From the NCBI GenBank assembly GCA_027605045.1, contig JAQFWX010000004.1:124001-188000 (forward strand): 64,000 nucleotides of DNA, written 5' to 3'. Below, in pieces: positions 10,521 through 21,700 of the stretch (the first letter of the stretch is position 1; every line of letters starts with the position of its first letter). The notes beneath the pieces are model-generated. The model saw nothing but the letters and a program-made list of their open reading frames with translations, was not told the origin of the DNA and made no database searches. The position numbers and the translations under genes were made by a program. Source of the DNA: Phallus indusiatus (Eukaryota; Basidiomycota; Agaricomycetes; Phallales; Phallaceae).

Positions 10521-11658
10521 TTACAACTGTTTGCGCAGGACCCACATAGAAAAGTTGGTTCCAGGAACACTACCCTTGAAGTCAGTCTTGTCACCAACCA
10601 CAGAATATCCTAATTTCTCGTATAAAGGAAGCTAGATAAAGGAATTTAGTTGAGAGAAATAGGAGGAAAGTATAAATCAGGTTTTACTTTGTCAGATTCT
10701 TCGACTTCAAGGACGAAAAGCTTTCCGGAGGACTCAGGCTAATGAAAAAAAAAGGTGGGATTCAGTGCATATATTGAAGGGCAGAAAAAATGCTAATTAC
10801 CCTTCTCTCGACAGTTTGAATGAGAGCTTTGGCGATGCCCTTTTTTTGATGTTCAGGCAGTACGGCTATTTCTTGCAAGTGCCATGCGTCAAGTTTAACG
10901 CCTTCGCCCAACCGCTCCGTCGTGAGTTTCTCATATCCGGGAAGGAACTAGGTAAAATTAATGTACACAGTCAGCCTTTTTTTTCCTTTCGCGTTCGTTT
11001 TATTCGAAAACACGTACATAGGTTGTCCACCAATTCACTAATTCTTCCGGGTATGAGCCAAGTAAGGCATTAAAACCAGCCTCGCCTTGTTCCGGTCTGC
11101 AACAACGTGAGCAATGTCTGAGAAACTGACCCGTATATTTGGGAAAAATATGTACGTGTGCATTAGACCCGTCCCAGGTCCGAACCACGCCGCAGTGCCG
11201 ACTATTTCACCTTTCTCATCCGTGGCAACCCATACTTCACCTTTGCCAACCAACGCGGCGGACAAAGTCGCGTGATGAAATGCATGCCAATAGTCAAAAT
11301 TACCACCTATAAGTGACCTGTCGAAAATAACTGTTTTACGTGAGAAATACCACTTCAAGTTTGAAGACAAGACAGTTCAAAGGATAGTAAATTCAACTTC
11401 TATTAGAAAATCTCATCGATTCCCTTTCCCCCCCAATTCACTGTGATAATTTGAAATTGAGAATGATTAAATTACCATCAACAAAGGCTTTCTTCCAAAC
11501 TTCCACCGCAGCATTTACTTCTTCAGCTGTGATAATTATTAATTCAGACTTTTTAGAAATCGAAGAAGTCTCCCACGTGCGAATTGATGGGAACTCGCCT
11601 AAAATTGAAAGCACTTACACGTAGGATTGATCAGTTGTCTAATCTTTATGTTCTCCAT
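10521..11658 (-). CDS. GNAT-family N-acetyltransferase B, 7 exons (217 aa)
   Basis: Exons on the complement: 11619-11658, 11476-11526, 11156-11330, 11018-11096, 10801-10947, 10688-10738, 10521-10631. Paralogue of GNAT A in the same orientation. Seen: VWVATDEKGEIVGTAAWFGPG, the acetyl-CoA loop region LQEIAVLPEHQKKGIAKAL, and the C-terminal YEKLGYSVVGDKTDF. Relative to A it has an extra intron (about 11331-11475) where A has continuous coding, and about 19 fewer residues there. The acceptor at 11331 is the frame-compatible choice, but a small exon could be hidden in that intron. Motif A reads HQKKGIAKA, so the usual second Gly of QxxGxG/A is present as the G of KKGIA. Substrate unknown. Confidence 0.78.
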
Positions 11659-12863
11659 TTGGAATCTTCTTGTGAAGGAGGAATATTCTTATTGGATGCT
11701 GTTGAAGTGAATTTGACACTGAGAGTGAGCTGGATCGATGAGAGCGGAGAGGATTAGCCGTGTATTACGGATTATTCCGGAGCCATGGTTCAGGCTCAGC
11801 TTGAACGGCGGGGCTGTCTCGTTCAATTCTGCCAACGTCGCATGAAAAGAAGGGGCATGTGTCGGTTTTGTCTTCTCTGACTTTTGTGATAACCCGAGTC
11901 TCTATAAGGATGTACTACCTCCAGGCCCGTTTCGGTTCTCACCTCAAGAAACCACTATTGCGTCCATTATACACAATAACCAAAGATATTCATCGGAGAA
12001 TGACGAAACCAGTTTCGACTGTTTGCGCAGGCGTTAATGTTCTTGTTGTCCGTTGTCCGTGATTGAGCAAATGGTCAGTTCAGTTTTACCCTTCAACCTT
12101 CCAAGAATGTCTAACAAGTACATAGGGAACATTCTAAAGATTAGCAGCAACTCTTACATTCGTAATGTTGATGTTCCTCTACGACGCTTTATTACGTTCC
12201 TTATGCTTCATCTGGCTTATGTTTGGGGTAAACTCTGGATGGGAATAAGTAAGTCAAATTTGCCCATGGACTCGAGAGACTCTGGATCTGAAATGCCGTT
12301 GGTTCGTTTTGATGATAGCACCACAATGTAGCCTAAGACAACAGGTCCGACCAATATCTCTCTGTGTATATTCTACGTCAGACGTGAGAGTCATAACAGT
12401 CGCCAATGAGATTGATGCTGATCAATGCGTAGCCGGCGGGGTGTAAACTCGAAAAGTAACGAGATTTCAAGTGGCAAGATAAGCGTATACTGCTCCCCTG
12501 TTTGTTCAATTCCGAATCAAGCTGCAATTTCAAATCTTATTTGACTCGGCAAATTATACTTCAACCCATCAATTAGGCTGACGCAACATATATGGGTGGC
12601 GTGCTCCGATATGCACTTCGGATGTAACAACAGTCGCTGCGTTTGTTTGCACGATATAGATCTGGATTAATCCAGGACGCATCTGTCGCTGTGGTTTCAC
12701 ATGAAACACAAGAAAAAACCTACCAGATACATGGTCAACATATTGAAACGAAGAGCAGCCGTGCTATTTAATGTGACAATTGTCCTCGGAAGACGTTGGC
12801 ATTATTCGTTTCATGAGCTTTCGAACCTTGGTAGATTGTCTATTCTTTACTTCTTGTATTAGT
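11659..12863. other. intergenic left of the SINE
   Basis: Two overlapping plus-strand frames (11859-12062, 12053-12331) have no recognisable domain. I see no supported gene. Confidence 0.45.
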
Positions 12864-12876
12864 ACAGTCAAAGCCT
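12864..12876. repeat. left target-site duplication of the SINE
   Basis: The 13-mer acagtcaaagcct occurs here and again, without mismatch, at 13541-13553, flanking the tRNA-headed element. This is the expected footprint of target-primed reverse transcription. Confidence 0.85.
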
Positions 12877-13540
12877 GGGGGCAGCGGTGGATGAGTGGTA
12901 GCCCCGCCTTTGGGATCCCTGACTTGGGCTGGTTGCAGCCTAGGTTCAAATCTGGCCCCCCACACAATTTTTAAGGTTTTCGCCCTTGAATTGTTTCGAC
13001 CACACCGATAACCGACTTTCAAACACGGCAACGACCTCTGGGAACTCGAGGATCCGAATCTATAACATCACCCGCCGGCCTGCGCACCGGGATCAGCCTA
13101 GACGTCCAGCGAACCATAATGCACCATAAGGACCAAAGCGTAAAGGCACCACCCGGCTGAACGGGAGTAACAGAAAAGGCTTCGGGTCCGGCCTACAAAA
13201 TTACTTTACGGAGAGCCGCTCGGCAAGTGCAGTCCGGAACGCACTGAGGTGTTAAGGAGCCCGTATAAGTCAAGGACGACGATTGGCGGTCGCATAGACT
13301 AAGACCCAAAAAGTTTGGTCCAGAATAGAAACCCAATGAAAGCGGCTTGATTGGCTGGGAAATAGGCAGACAAAGAAGTACCGGCACTTTAAAATCCTCA
13401 ACCTCCAGGCTTTATGGATTATGGTATTTGCCAGAAGCAAAAAGTCGATTATGAAAAATTATGTAATTACAAAAAGAGGAAAAGTCCCGATACATAGGGC
13501 ACGGCCCTCAGGGACTCATTAGATACACACACACACACAC
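12877..13540 (+). mobile_element. tRNA-derived SINE, about 664 bp, with AC-repeat tail
   Basis: A non-autonomous retroposon. The 5' end is tRNA-like: GGGGG at 12877 can pair with CCCCC near 12956-12960, a box A TGGATGAGTGG lies at 12888-12898, and a box B GGTTCAAATC at 12943-12952. A unique body of about 520 bp follows. Near the 3' end is a two-tier hairpin (13483-13516): agtccc pairs with gggact, enclosing agggc-acg-gccct. The tail is an AC dinucleotide run (13525-13542). A 3' hairpin plus microsatellite tail is typical of SINEs mobilised by a LINE partner. No coding capacity seen. The perfect 13-bp flanking duplications suggest a fairly recent insertion. Confidence 0.85.
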
Positions 13541-13553
13541 ACAGTCAAAGCCT
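13541..13553. repeat. right target-site duplication of the SINE
   Basis: Second copy of acagtcaaagcct, abutting the AC tail. It marks the 3' boundary of the inserted element. Confidence 0.85.
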
Positions 13554-14578
13554 ATTGGAGCTGGGAAGATGATGTTTTCGGCAAAGCAGGATACGACAAG
13601 CCTGAGTTGAACCTGAGATACATTGAACGGAAACATCCGGAAAAAGTGACCTATTTTACATAATGTCACGAGTGTATCCACTAAACTCTGGTTCCGCTGT
13701 GTCCATCTAGGTATGCCGGCTTTACCGTCTGGTTCATATCAAATCACGTCTATCATGCATAATCTATCCATATTCGTAATTGCGCCCTCATATAACAGCT
13801 TGATATCTTTTCATGCCAATCCGTTATAAATTGGTTGAGTGGAGGTGCAGAAGCTGAGTAGAAATGGTTCTCTCCGGGAAGAATAATGATATCCTTCTTT
13901 AATCTCCTTACTACGAGGCAAGTTCTTGAATCTCCGAGATACGACGGGGCCCGATTTAGGGTTGTCTGCGACCTCGCTCATTGATTTCGACGGGGAAATT
14001 CTTTCTGAACCTATCCTCATCCAATTTTAACTTCACTTCACATGCTTATCGCTAAGTACTACAAAACCAGACGTTTGAAGAAAGCAGCAGACGGTTGGTT
14101 CCTCGACCTTGATCGACGTCAGCCACATCGTTCGCTATTCCTCCTTGGTGTCCTACTTACTCGGAACAGATGGGATGAATATGATATATGATACAATGTC
14201 TACTGTATCATCTCTTTCCATATACAAATATCCACATGTCAAGCTGGCGAGCCCCGCAGAGCGATATGCAGAACCTGTGTTTTAAGCGGTATGCCAGATC
14301 CCTAAGCGAACAGAGTTGGTACCTTTGTTGTCGCCAATGGCATAATGGCTTCTTTGACTTCTCCCTTTCCCACCTTATGACTACGCCGGTTCAGGTTTAA
14401 CACCACCCGCGGAAAGACGCCCATTTGTGAAGCTGAAGTGTCAGCTGTATTTCTGGGGGGATGCTATTATAAAAGTGTTCCCCAATTAAGATAGAGAGCC
14501 ATCGCTCCATCTCGTTCCTTTTTTTCCCTACCCTCTCACTCTCCTCCGCACCGCAAGAGTTCGCTTCACCCGCTCCCC
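13554..14578. promoter_or_regulatory. intergenic and promoter of the 7-TM gene
   Basis: No gene seen in the first part. A TATA-like sequence TATAAAAG at 14468-14475 lies about 105 bp upstream of the next start codon and is followed by a C/T-rich leader (about 14505-14578), the usual arrangement for a fungal promoter. Confidence 0.5.
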
Positions 14579-15858
14579 ATGACTACTTTCAGAGTTTCAC
14601 AGTGGGCGCCCGCGAACGAGACCGAGTCAGATTTAATTGCTGAAAGGTTAAATCTTAACGGCAATATTCTCGGAGGCGTTGGCTATGGTAAGTTGACATA
14701 ACTCTCATTCCGTAGAAGAAAAAGTAAAACCGACGACTTTTTTTTAATAAAGGTGTTCACGCTACCCTCTACTTCATCTGTCTCAATTTGTTACTTGCCC
14801 AGCGACGAAAGCACCCACGGGTTTCATGGACGATGATTACATACATCACACTCAACTTCATCTTGGGGTCTATTGGAAATGCCGCCAATATCAAGTTCAA
14901 CGAGATGGTCTTTATCGATGATCGCGATTTCCCTGGTGGACCTAACGCGTATTTCATGGACATGAACAGTGTTACGATTAACGTTCTTGCGTATGCCGTA
15001 TATATCGTCAATACTTGGACACAAGATGGCCTTTTGGTGAGTGGTTCTTCAAGTTTGTTTTCTTATAGAGGTGACATCTCATTCTGCCCTACCACTTCAG
15101 CTTTACCGCTTTTTCGTCATCTTTGAATGCAACTACTGGCTGTTAATTATACCATTCTGTCTATACATCGTGTCTATCAGTAAGAGCGCTCAACCACTAT
15201 CAGAAAAGCACAGGACTTGGCACTAATCGGCATTTATACCATTACAGTCATGTCTTGCTTATTACTGGCGCAGATAGAAAATCCGACAGTTGGCTTCTTC
15301 GCATCCACCAGTGTCAATTTTGCGCTGACCTATTGGTCTATCTCCATCGCAACGACTCTTTTGCTCACTATACTTATCGTTGGCCGTCTCCTTGTCATGC
15401 GATATAAACTCCGGAAGGTATTAAGTGCCGACGATAGAAACAGTCCTTATACGTCACTCTCCGCAATGCTCATCGAATCGGCCTTTTTGTATGCTGTTAC
15501 CGCGCTAATCTTCATTATCACGTTTGCGAAAAATAATCCCGTGCAAAATCTAGTTTTACCGGTCTTGGGTCAAGTCCAGGTATAGTTCTCCTCCACTTGT
15601 GCAGTGTTTTCCTTCCTAACGTATGACTAGTCAATCTCGCCTTTGTTGATAACACTGAGAATTGCGCAAGGGCGTGCTTGGACCAAAGATACATTCAAAG
15701 GAACTGTCGGAGATTCCACGATGATTATTCAAAGCACGGTCCTCACTGATGACTCAAGGCTGAACACTCTTGCCAAGCTTCCGAACAGTCGGACTTATGT
15801 TGGCTCAACGGGGTCTAATGTTGAATTGAAAGAATACAAGGACACCAGCAGTGTCTGA
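14579..15858 (+). CDS. basidiomycete 7-TM membrane protein, 5 exons (343 aa)
   Basis: Exons 14579-14687, 14753-15036, 15101-15179, 15248-15579 and 15631-15858. About seven hydrophobic helices with conserved short loops: GNAANIKFNEMVFIDDRDFPGG, then a LYRFFVIF helix, LIVGRLLVMR, and the C-terminal VLPVLGQVQSISPLLITLRIAQGRAWT. This layout is familiar from a large basidiomycete family of receptor-like integral membrane proteins whose function is not established. The fourth exon was placed at 15248 because it restores the frame after the GTAAGAG donor at 15180 and leaves a normal 68-bp intron with a CTAAT branch site. The nearer AG sites give introns under 35 bp or the wrong frame. The cytoplasmic tail (about 60 residues) is polar. 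Confidence 0.85.
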
Positions 15859-17122
15859 TAGATGTTCTTTTCAAATTTATTCACACGCCTCGTGTTCACA
15901 TAAATCTTATTGGCTATGGTTATTATAGTGCTCTGCAGGGAGAGGGTATATTAGTCGCGGTATATCACAAAAGGAGAAATAATGACAAGAAGAAGCGGAT
16001 CTATTGGTTCACATGGAAGTACAGAATTTAGTCTCGTGCAATTGTGGTCGTTGCATGAATGGAAGTAGATATTATACCATAGTACATTTTCCTTCCTTTG
16101 GACATTTGCAATGGATATTTTGTTTTTTTGTACGCAATATAGTTCTGTGAATTCTGTGATGACTGAGAAAAAAAGCGTTTCCATGCGACACTTGGTTAAA
16201 ATATAATATCTCTCCAAGGCATCGCGATCAATATACTGAGGAGGAAAAAATACTAAAGTTTGCTCCTAAGAAGTAACCACGTGTATAATATCCAATCGTT
16301 TGCCTGTCTTGCGTCCCTCACCGCATATCACAATTCACCGGAACGCTTCGCACTGCTCCCACGTTACGTTATACCACTTACTCTACACTCCAAAGCTCCC
16401 GGCATGTGCGACATGGAAGCGACGTTTTAATTCTTTGATGGACGTCGCAGGTCCAATCTTTTTTAAAATTTGTGTGCGTGTGGGTGTTTTATTTGTGCTC
16501 CCCCCAAGATGAAAATGTCATCCGATTATATCGGCCGAGCAGCCCAGTGAGAAGCTTCCTTCGGAATCCTTCCTTCCTTCTTGGCTTCTTCTGGCTCGCG
16601 GCCAATTTTGGTGCAGTGGGATTACATGGATTACATATATCCTGAGGATCATGTTTAAGTTTGTTCATTTCCCATTCCCTAATCTAGCATGACTGGTACA
16701 TATGTATTGACAAAACATGTAGCAAAAGAATTGATGGACCTGAGCGTGTCGGGAGTCTGCCAGTGCTTTCAAAGAACGTTGACGTTGACCTAGACGTTGA
16801 CAAGCTTCTTCTGTCCCGCGTCCTGGCTCGGATGGAAAAACACTGACTTTCATCTAGACTATAATGATTTCCAATCACATCCAATTGTATAGAGATATTG
16901 GCGCAATCCAATTCATTCGTTGTTTGTTTTTTCGTGGGAAGTTGGCTTCAACTTCACTGGCAAACTAAACGTGTGACTCACTTGGTATCCGGAGGCACCG
17001 TTGCCACTGCCATCCCCCGACCTGCACCTAGAACGTGTCTTCAAACCTTGTAAAATATCTTTATTGTTTCATCATTTGAACTTTTCTCTTGGTTTACTCG
17101 TAAAGCGCCCTATATTATCCGA
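15859..17122. other. intergenic
   Basis: No gene recognised on either strand. The right end is the presumed promoter of the gene at 17123. Confidence 0.5.
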
Positions 17123-18104
17123 ATGAAACCCTTCCCTAATGTCGATTATGCGCCGCTCTTGACCAACTCCAACGAAGATGACAAGGAGGAATACTTAGCC
17201 AATGATCAAGGTAAACTTGTTTCTATCCGGGCCGAAGAATTTCTTCTTACACTGAGTCTTATGTTTAGTCAAGGTTCCTCAAGAACCTCCTCCATCAGGG
17301 TCTCTCGCCCACTGGTTCTTACTGGGATGCGCGGCGTGCACGCTAACCAGTCTACTCCTCGCAGGTTTCGCTTTACCAGTTGCAAAACAGTCGACCGGCA
17401 TCCCTTCAGGAAACGCAAATCTGCCTAGACCGAATCAGTACATTGGTCTCGATGTCGTCGACTACAGTACATTTAAATTTGATCCAATAGTCAACTTCCC
17501 GCCCATTCTTACGCAGGTGTGCAGCGACCATCCCAACTATGTTTTTCCGGATGACTCGCATCGTTATCTTTCTCAAATTGGAGGCATCTCCCCTGATGAT
17601 CGACACTTTTTTATCAATTCAACAGTAACGTTCTGCTCTTCAAAATGATGCACACCTCTCTAATTCAAAGAAATGTTGTTTCAGGTAAACTCAATCGCAC
17701 AATTTCGGGTGCTTGATTACAAGATGGAAAACTGTCAAGTTGCCATAAACATTCCTTCTCCTGACGAAATGCTCAAAGTTCCTAAACCAATGGTCGGAGC
17801 GCCTGGAAATAAGAGCGATTTCAGTGTTAGTCCATCCGATGTTAGAGTTCAAGTATGGAAGCTCTCAGCCGAGGACGACCTTCAACTGAATACGCTGTCG
17901 TGGAAAACCCGTCCACTGAGGGAAAAACTCATCGACACTCTCACCGTCTCTCGCAGTCGTTTGGCTATGACATCGCCTTTTTCATGTCCCCAAGACTCTT
18001 TGCAGACTATTGAATTCGCTTGTGACACTGGAAGTGATTGTCTGATTGATTTATGGCAAGACAAAAAAGAACCTATGTTAGGTCCGTATCACTATAGCCA
18101 ATAG
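17123..18104 (+). CDS. single-pass membrane protein with YIGLD motif, 3 exons (287 aa)
   Basis: Exons 17123-17210, 17269-17624 and 17685-18104. A polar N terminus of about 45 residues is followed by one membrane helix (WFLLGCAACTLTSLLLAGFA) and then an ectodomain beginning RPNQYIGLDVVDYS. The ectodomain has four Cys (QVCSDHP, MENCQVA, SPFSCPQD, EFACDTGSDC region) and ends near LIDLWQDKKEPMLGPYHYSQ. The YIGL-type motif and the LWQ...P tail are features I recall from a large agaricomycete family of type II membrane proteins, sometimes compared with the But2 C-terminal domain. The role is unknown; the domain name is tentative. Confidence 0.8.
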
Positions 18105-18796
18105 CACCTTCATGCTCACGATATTGCTTTCTAGCTATGTATCTTCTTCAGAGTTCTACACATTCGTGATCTGTGTTTTTAATATATTTATTACTCAAGA
18201 TGTTTTACTCCCCAATCTTTTTAATACAGCGCGTAACTTGAAAAGACAAGCCAAATCTGATTGATCGTTTCTCCGTCACTCGACTCCTCGTTGATGTGTT
18301 CATGCGAGGGACCGAGGGACATGTCCTTCATCAGTGATGTCCTGCTGAAAAAGAAAGAAGGATGAACAATGTGTGTGATAAAAATCAGTGATGGTTTATT
18401 GATCGGTCCCTCGGAACATCACGGATGCTTGTGGTATATTTACTGGCACACACACACACATCCGCCGCAAACCGAAATTGGTTTGACGGCTAACCATGAC
18501 AGCAATATTCGTAAAGGTTCACAAAAAAAATGTACGTGGTACGTCCATTAGAATAATCCCACTCGTATGGGGAATGGCGGCCCCGGGGCTGCAAATATTG
18601 TTGAATTGGGAAACCTTTAGTTTGCTGTACGTGAACATGAAAAGCAATCGGCACCTCTTTACAGTTATCGATGAATCATGCTTTCGACGGCTTGTTTGTG
18701 AATTAGGGGTGAATGTATTAAGCAATGATGCTACGCAATTAGGTACAAATTAGGTACAAAGTTCTGTGGAAGATCAATGAACCGAGTTATCTTTAC
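18105..18796. other. intergenic between convergent genes
   Basis: No supported gene. A short CA run lies near 18450. The interval should contain the 3' ends of both flanking genes. Confidence 0.5.
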
Positions 18797-21700
18797 TCAG
18801 AATTCATTCTTCTCAACATTTCTTCCATGCAATAGTTTCCATATGTGGGTCATGGAGTATCCCTGCCCCTTGCATCTCCAAGAAAACAAATCGCGCAAGA
18901 AAAGAATTGGATCACCGGTAAATTTGCAATCAGTCATTCCCAGGTGGCGTCGCAGATCCAGGTCTCTAACAAAGCCAGTAACCTCGATGTTTCCCTTCTT
19001 TCTTTCCTCCAAATCCGACGGAACATCGCCAAAGTGTATGCCGAGTATTCGACAAACTAATTTGTACGCGTCTTGATTTTTGAAAAATAGTTGCCCCGAA
19101 AATATATTCAACTCTTGAATCATCATTGGCGTCCAGTAAATGCCAGCGGTCACGCCGTTTCGTTCCGATTTAGAGAGTAAGAATCTGTCCAGGCTCTCCG
19201 TTGACTGGCCTTGACGAGAGATGCGAGCTGTATAGCAGTGCAATCGCATGAAATTGGAATTCCGAACTTTTGGAAGTAGCTCGTTGGCTTCGTATGGACT
19301 TATGACGCAAAGGAAATTCGGGGCTCGAGTTGAAGTCATGATCCACTGAACAGGTCGTAAGAAATCGTCCATCACTCCTCGTTCGGGTCGTGGTGACAGC
19401 TGGATAGTCACTATGAAATCTTTCGTACACCGAATTTCAGAGGATTGGAAAAACGAGACCGTCACTTCTTTCAAATTTGAAACGCTTGACGTATGTCCAA
19501 GAGCGTCAATTAAGGTCTTGAATCCGCGGATATTTGGTTGCCCCGTGTTGAGGAAGTCTCTCAAGACAGGATCCACAGCATGTTTCGCAGCTTCGACTTT
19601 CAGAGCTCGCTCTACCTCCCGTGTTTCCTCTTTTTCCTGAGACAACTCCCGTTCTTGTTCTTCGGCTATATTGTTGTTGGCTGAGAGGCTTACTCCGTAT
19701 TCCTGTGACCGCTGCACAATTTTACAGAAATAGGGATCATCCAATTTATCGACTGCAGAATCCCGATCAAAGCCATACAGCTCTTCAAGAGTTTTGGCTT
19801 CTTTCTCCTTGATAGCTGCTGATAATTCTTCGACAGAGCCGAACGCTGAGAACTTGCGCCATGCTTCATGGCGTCCGCTATAATTCAAGCCCTGGATACC
19901 CCAATGCTGGATATCGTATTTGAGGTGAAGGAACGTCTCGTGCAAAGACCATAGAAGTACATGTCTCGAGTCTAGTTGTCCTGGATCAACGTCGGGACTC
20001 AACGCGTTGATTTTCCGAATAATTTCATCAGATGCGAAAAACATGATGGAATGGCCTCGACCCAACTGGCGCATTCGCATACATGCTATTAAATGATGAG
20101 GATCGCTTGACAAACGAAAACAGCCAAAGTAGTAACGTACCCTGCATCAATTTGTCCTTGACTAACTTGGGACCCAACGTAACTACAGCGACGGAATTCA
20201 TAGGAAATTTGAAATCGGTTCCCCGCGTGCGAGCTTCATCTAGATAGACAAGAGTTTTTTCCAGCTGCGTTTTGTAAGGAGAGTTCTGTAGAGTTTCAAT
20301 CCTGCCCGTCCTCGAAATTACTTTGAAGACTTCGTCCTTAGGATCACAATAAATGGCTGCTTCAACGTTCTTCCTCTTCTCCAGATCAAGCCACTGTCTT
20401 GCAACTTCCGAATTACCCAGCTCCAAAACTTGGGCGCCGGCATCAATCAAAATTTGAGACTTGTGCTGCACAACGAGTTGAAGTAAGGTAGTAGCGCTTG
20501 GAACATTTCCGGTCCCGATTACCCGTCGGTTTTCAGGACGAAGGATGTACCCCAGAACCAAAGCATTGGTATGCTTTTGATCCGGAGAATCATGTTGTTT
20601 GATGGACAAAGGCAGGAGATATCGGTGATCGTTTGTTCCGCTGAAACCAGTGGTTACGCGTGGCTTCTCCATAGCCAAGTCCCACGAATTCGTGACCAAC
20701 TTATGGGGAAACTCTTTTGCTTCACGAGGAAAAACCTCATGACTGAGGTAGAAATCGATAACTGATTTTATGTAGCGGAGCTTTGGGAATATAATAGTTT
20801 GCTGTTGTTTCGCATCCTCCAGGTTCAAACCTCTCAAAGCTCGAAGATGACCCGGGATTTCGTCTACTTGCTCTTTGATCCAGTCTTGATAGTATAGATC
20901 GGGATTATCCAGCTGCAGCAGAATTTCGAAAACTCTTTTCAATTCTTCGTCTCGCAAGCCTCCGTAGTAATAGGAAAGACATGTGAGAGCGATGATCACC
21001 TCGGGATGCCCGAACTCGGCGCGTAAGGAAGGGTAATCCTTGGCTCGGTAGGGCACTGCAACTAGACAGCGACTGAGATCCAAGCCGTAATCAACCCGCC
21101 ATCTCTTCTCTTTAAGAACATTGACTAATATTCCCAGCGCCAGTAGTCCACGGAGTAGCAGTAGGTGGGGGAAATTATGCGGAAAGGCACACCTCACTTT
21201 ATCGTATTGGGTTTTGTCGACAGCAGGGTTTGTGATGAAATCGACAGCGTCTTCGCGATGCTGTAAATCGTAGTTGCGAAGTAGTAACCATGGAAGACGT
21301 TCTTTGTAAATAATTTCGTATGCCAGTTGCGTTACCAGGCGTTGGGCGCATTCGTTAGTCAAGAGCCGTATACGCCGGAATCGACCCACTTCACTTGTAT
21401 CGGAAACTTCCGATTCACTTTCGTATTCAGCTTGTTGATTGACCAAAATATCATGAGTTAGAGAGAAAATCCGTTGGGTGATCTCCCAGCGATGAGGCCG
21501 TCCATCGAGTGGCAGCGGGGTCCCAATGGTGTAAATGAGTTGGTACCGTGTACTCAGCAATTCATCACTTTCGTCCAGAATGTCTCGTGAATTTTGATCT
21601 AACCAGTGCTGAGTATGTAAGAGAGTCTCGTATTTTTTGAAGCTGCATAGCCTCTCCAGACCAATGAGCCGAAAGGATAATACATGCTCTGGCTGGCAGA

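Noticed and set aside
15180..15213. Very short intron (29-34 bp) in the 7-TM gene
   Set aside because: It is below the size of all other introns here or breaks the frame; the acceptor at 15247 gives a 68-bp intron with a branch site and correct frame.
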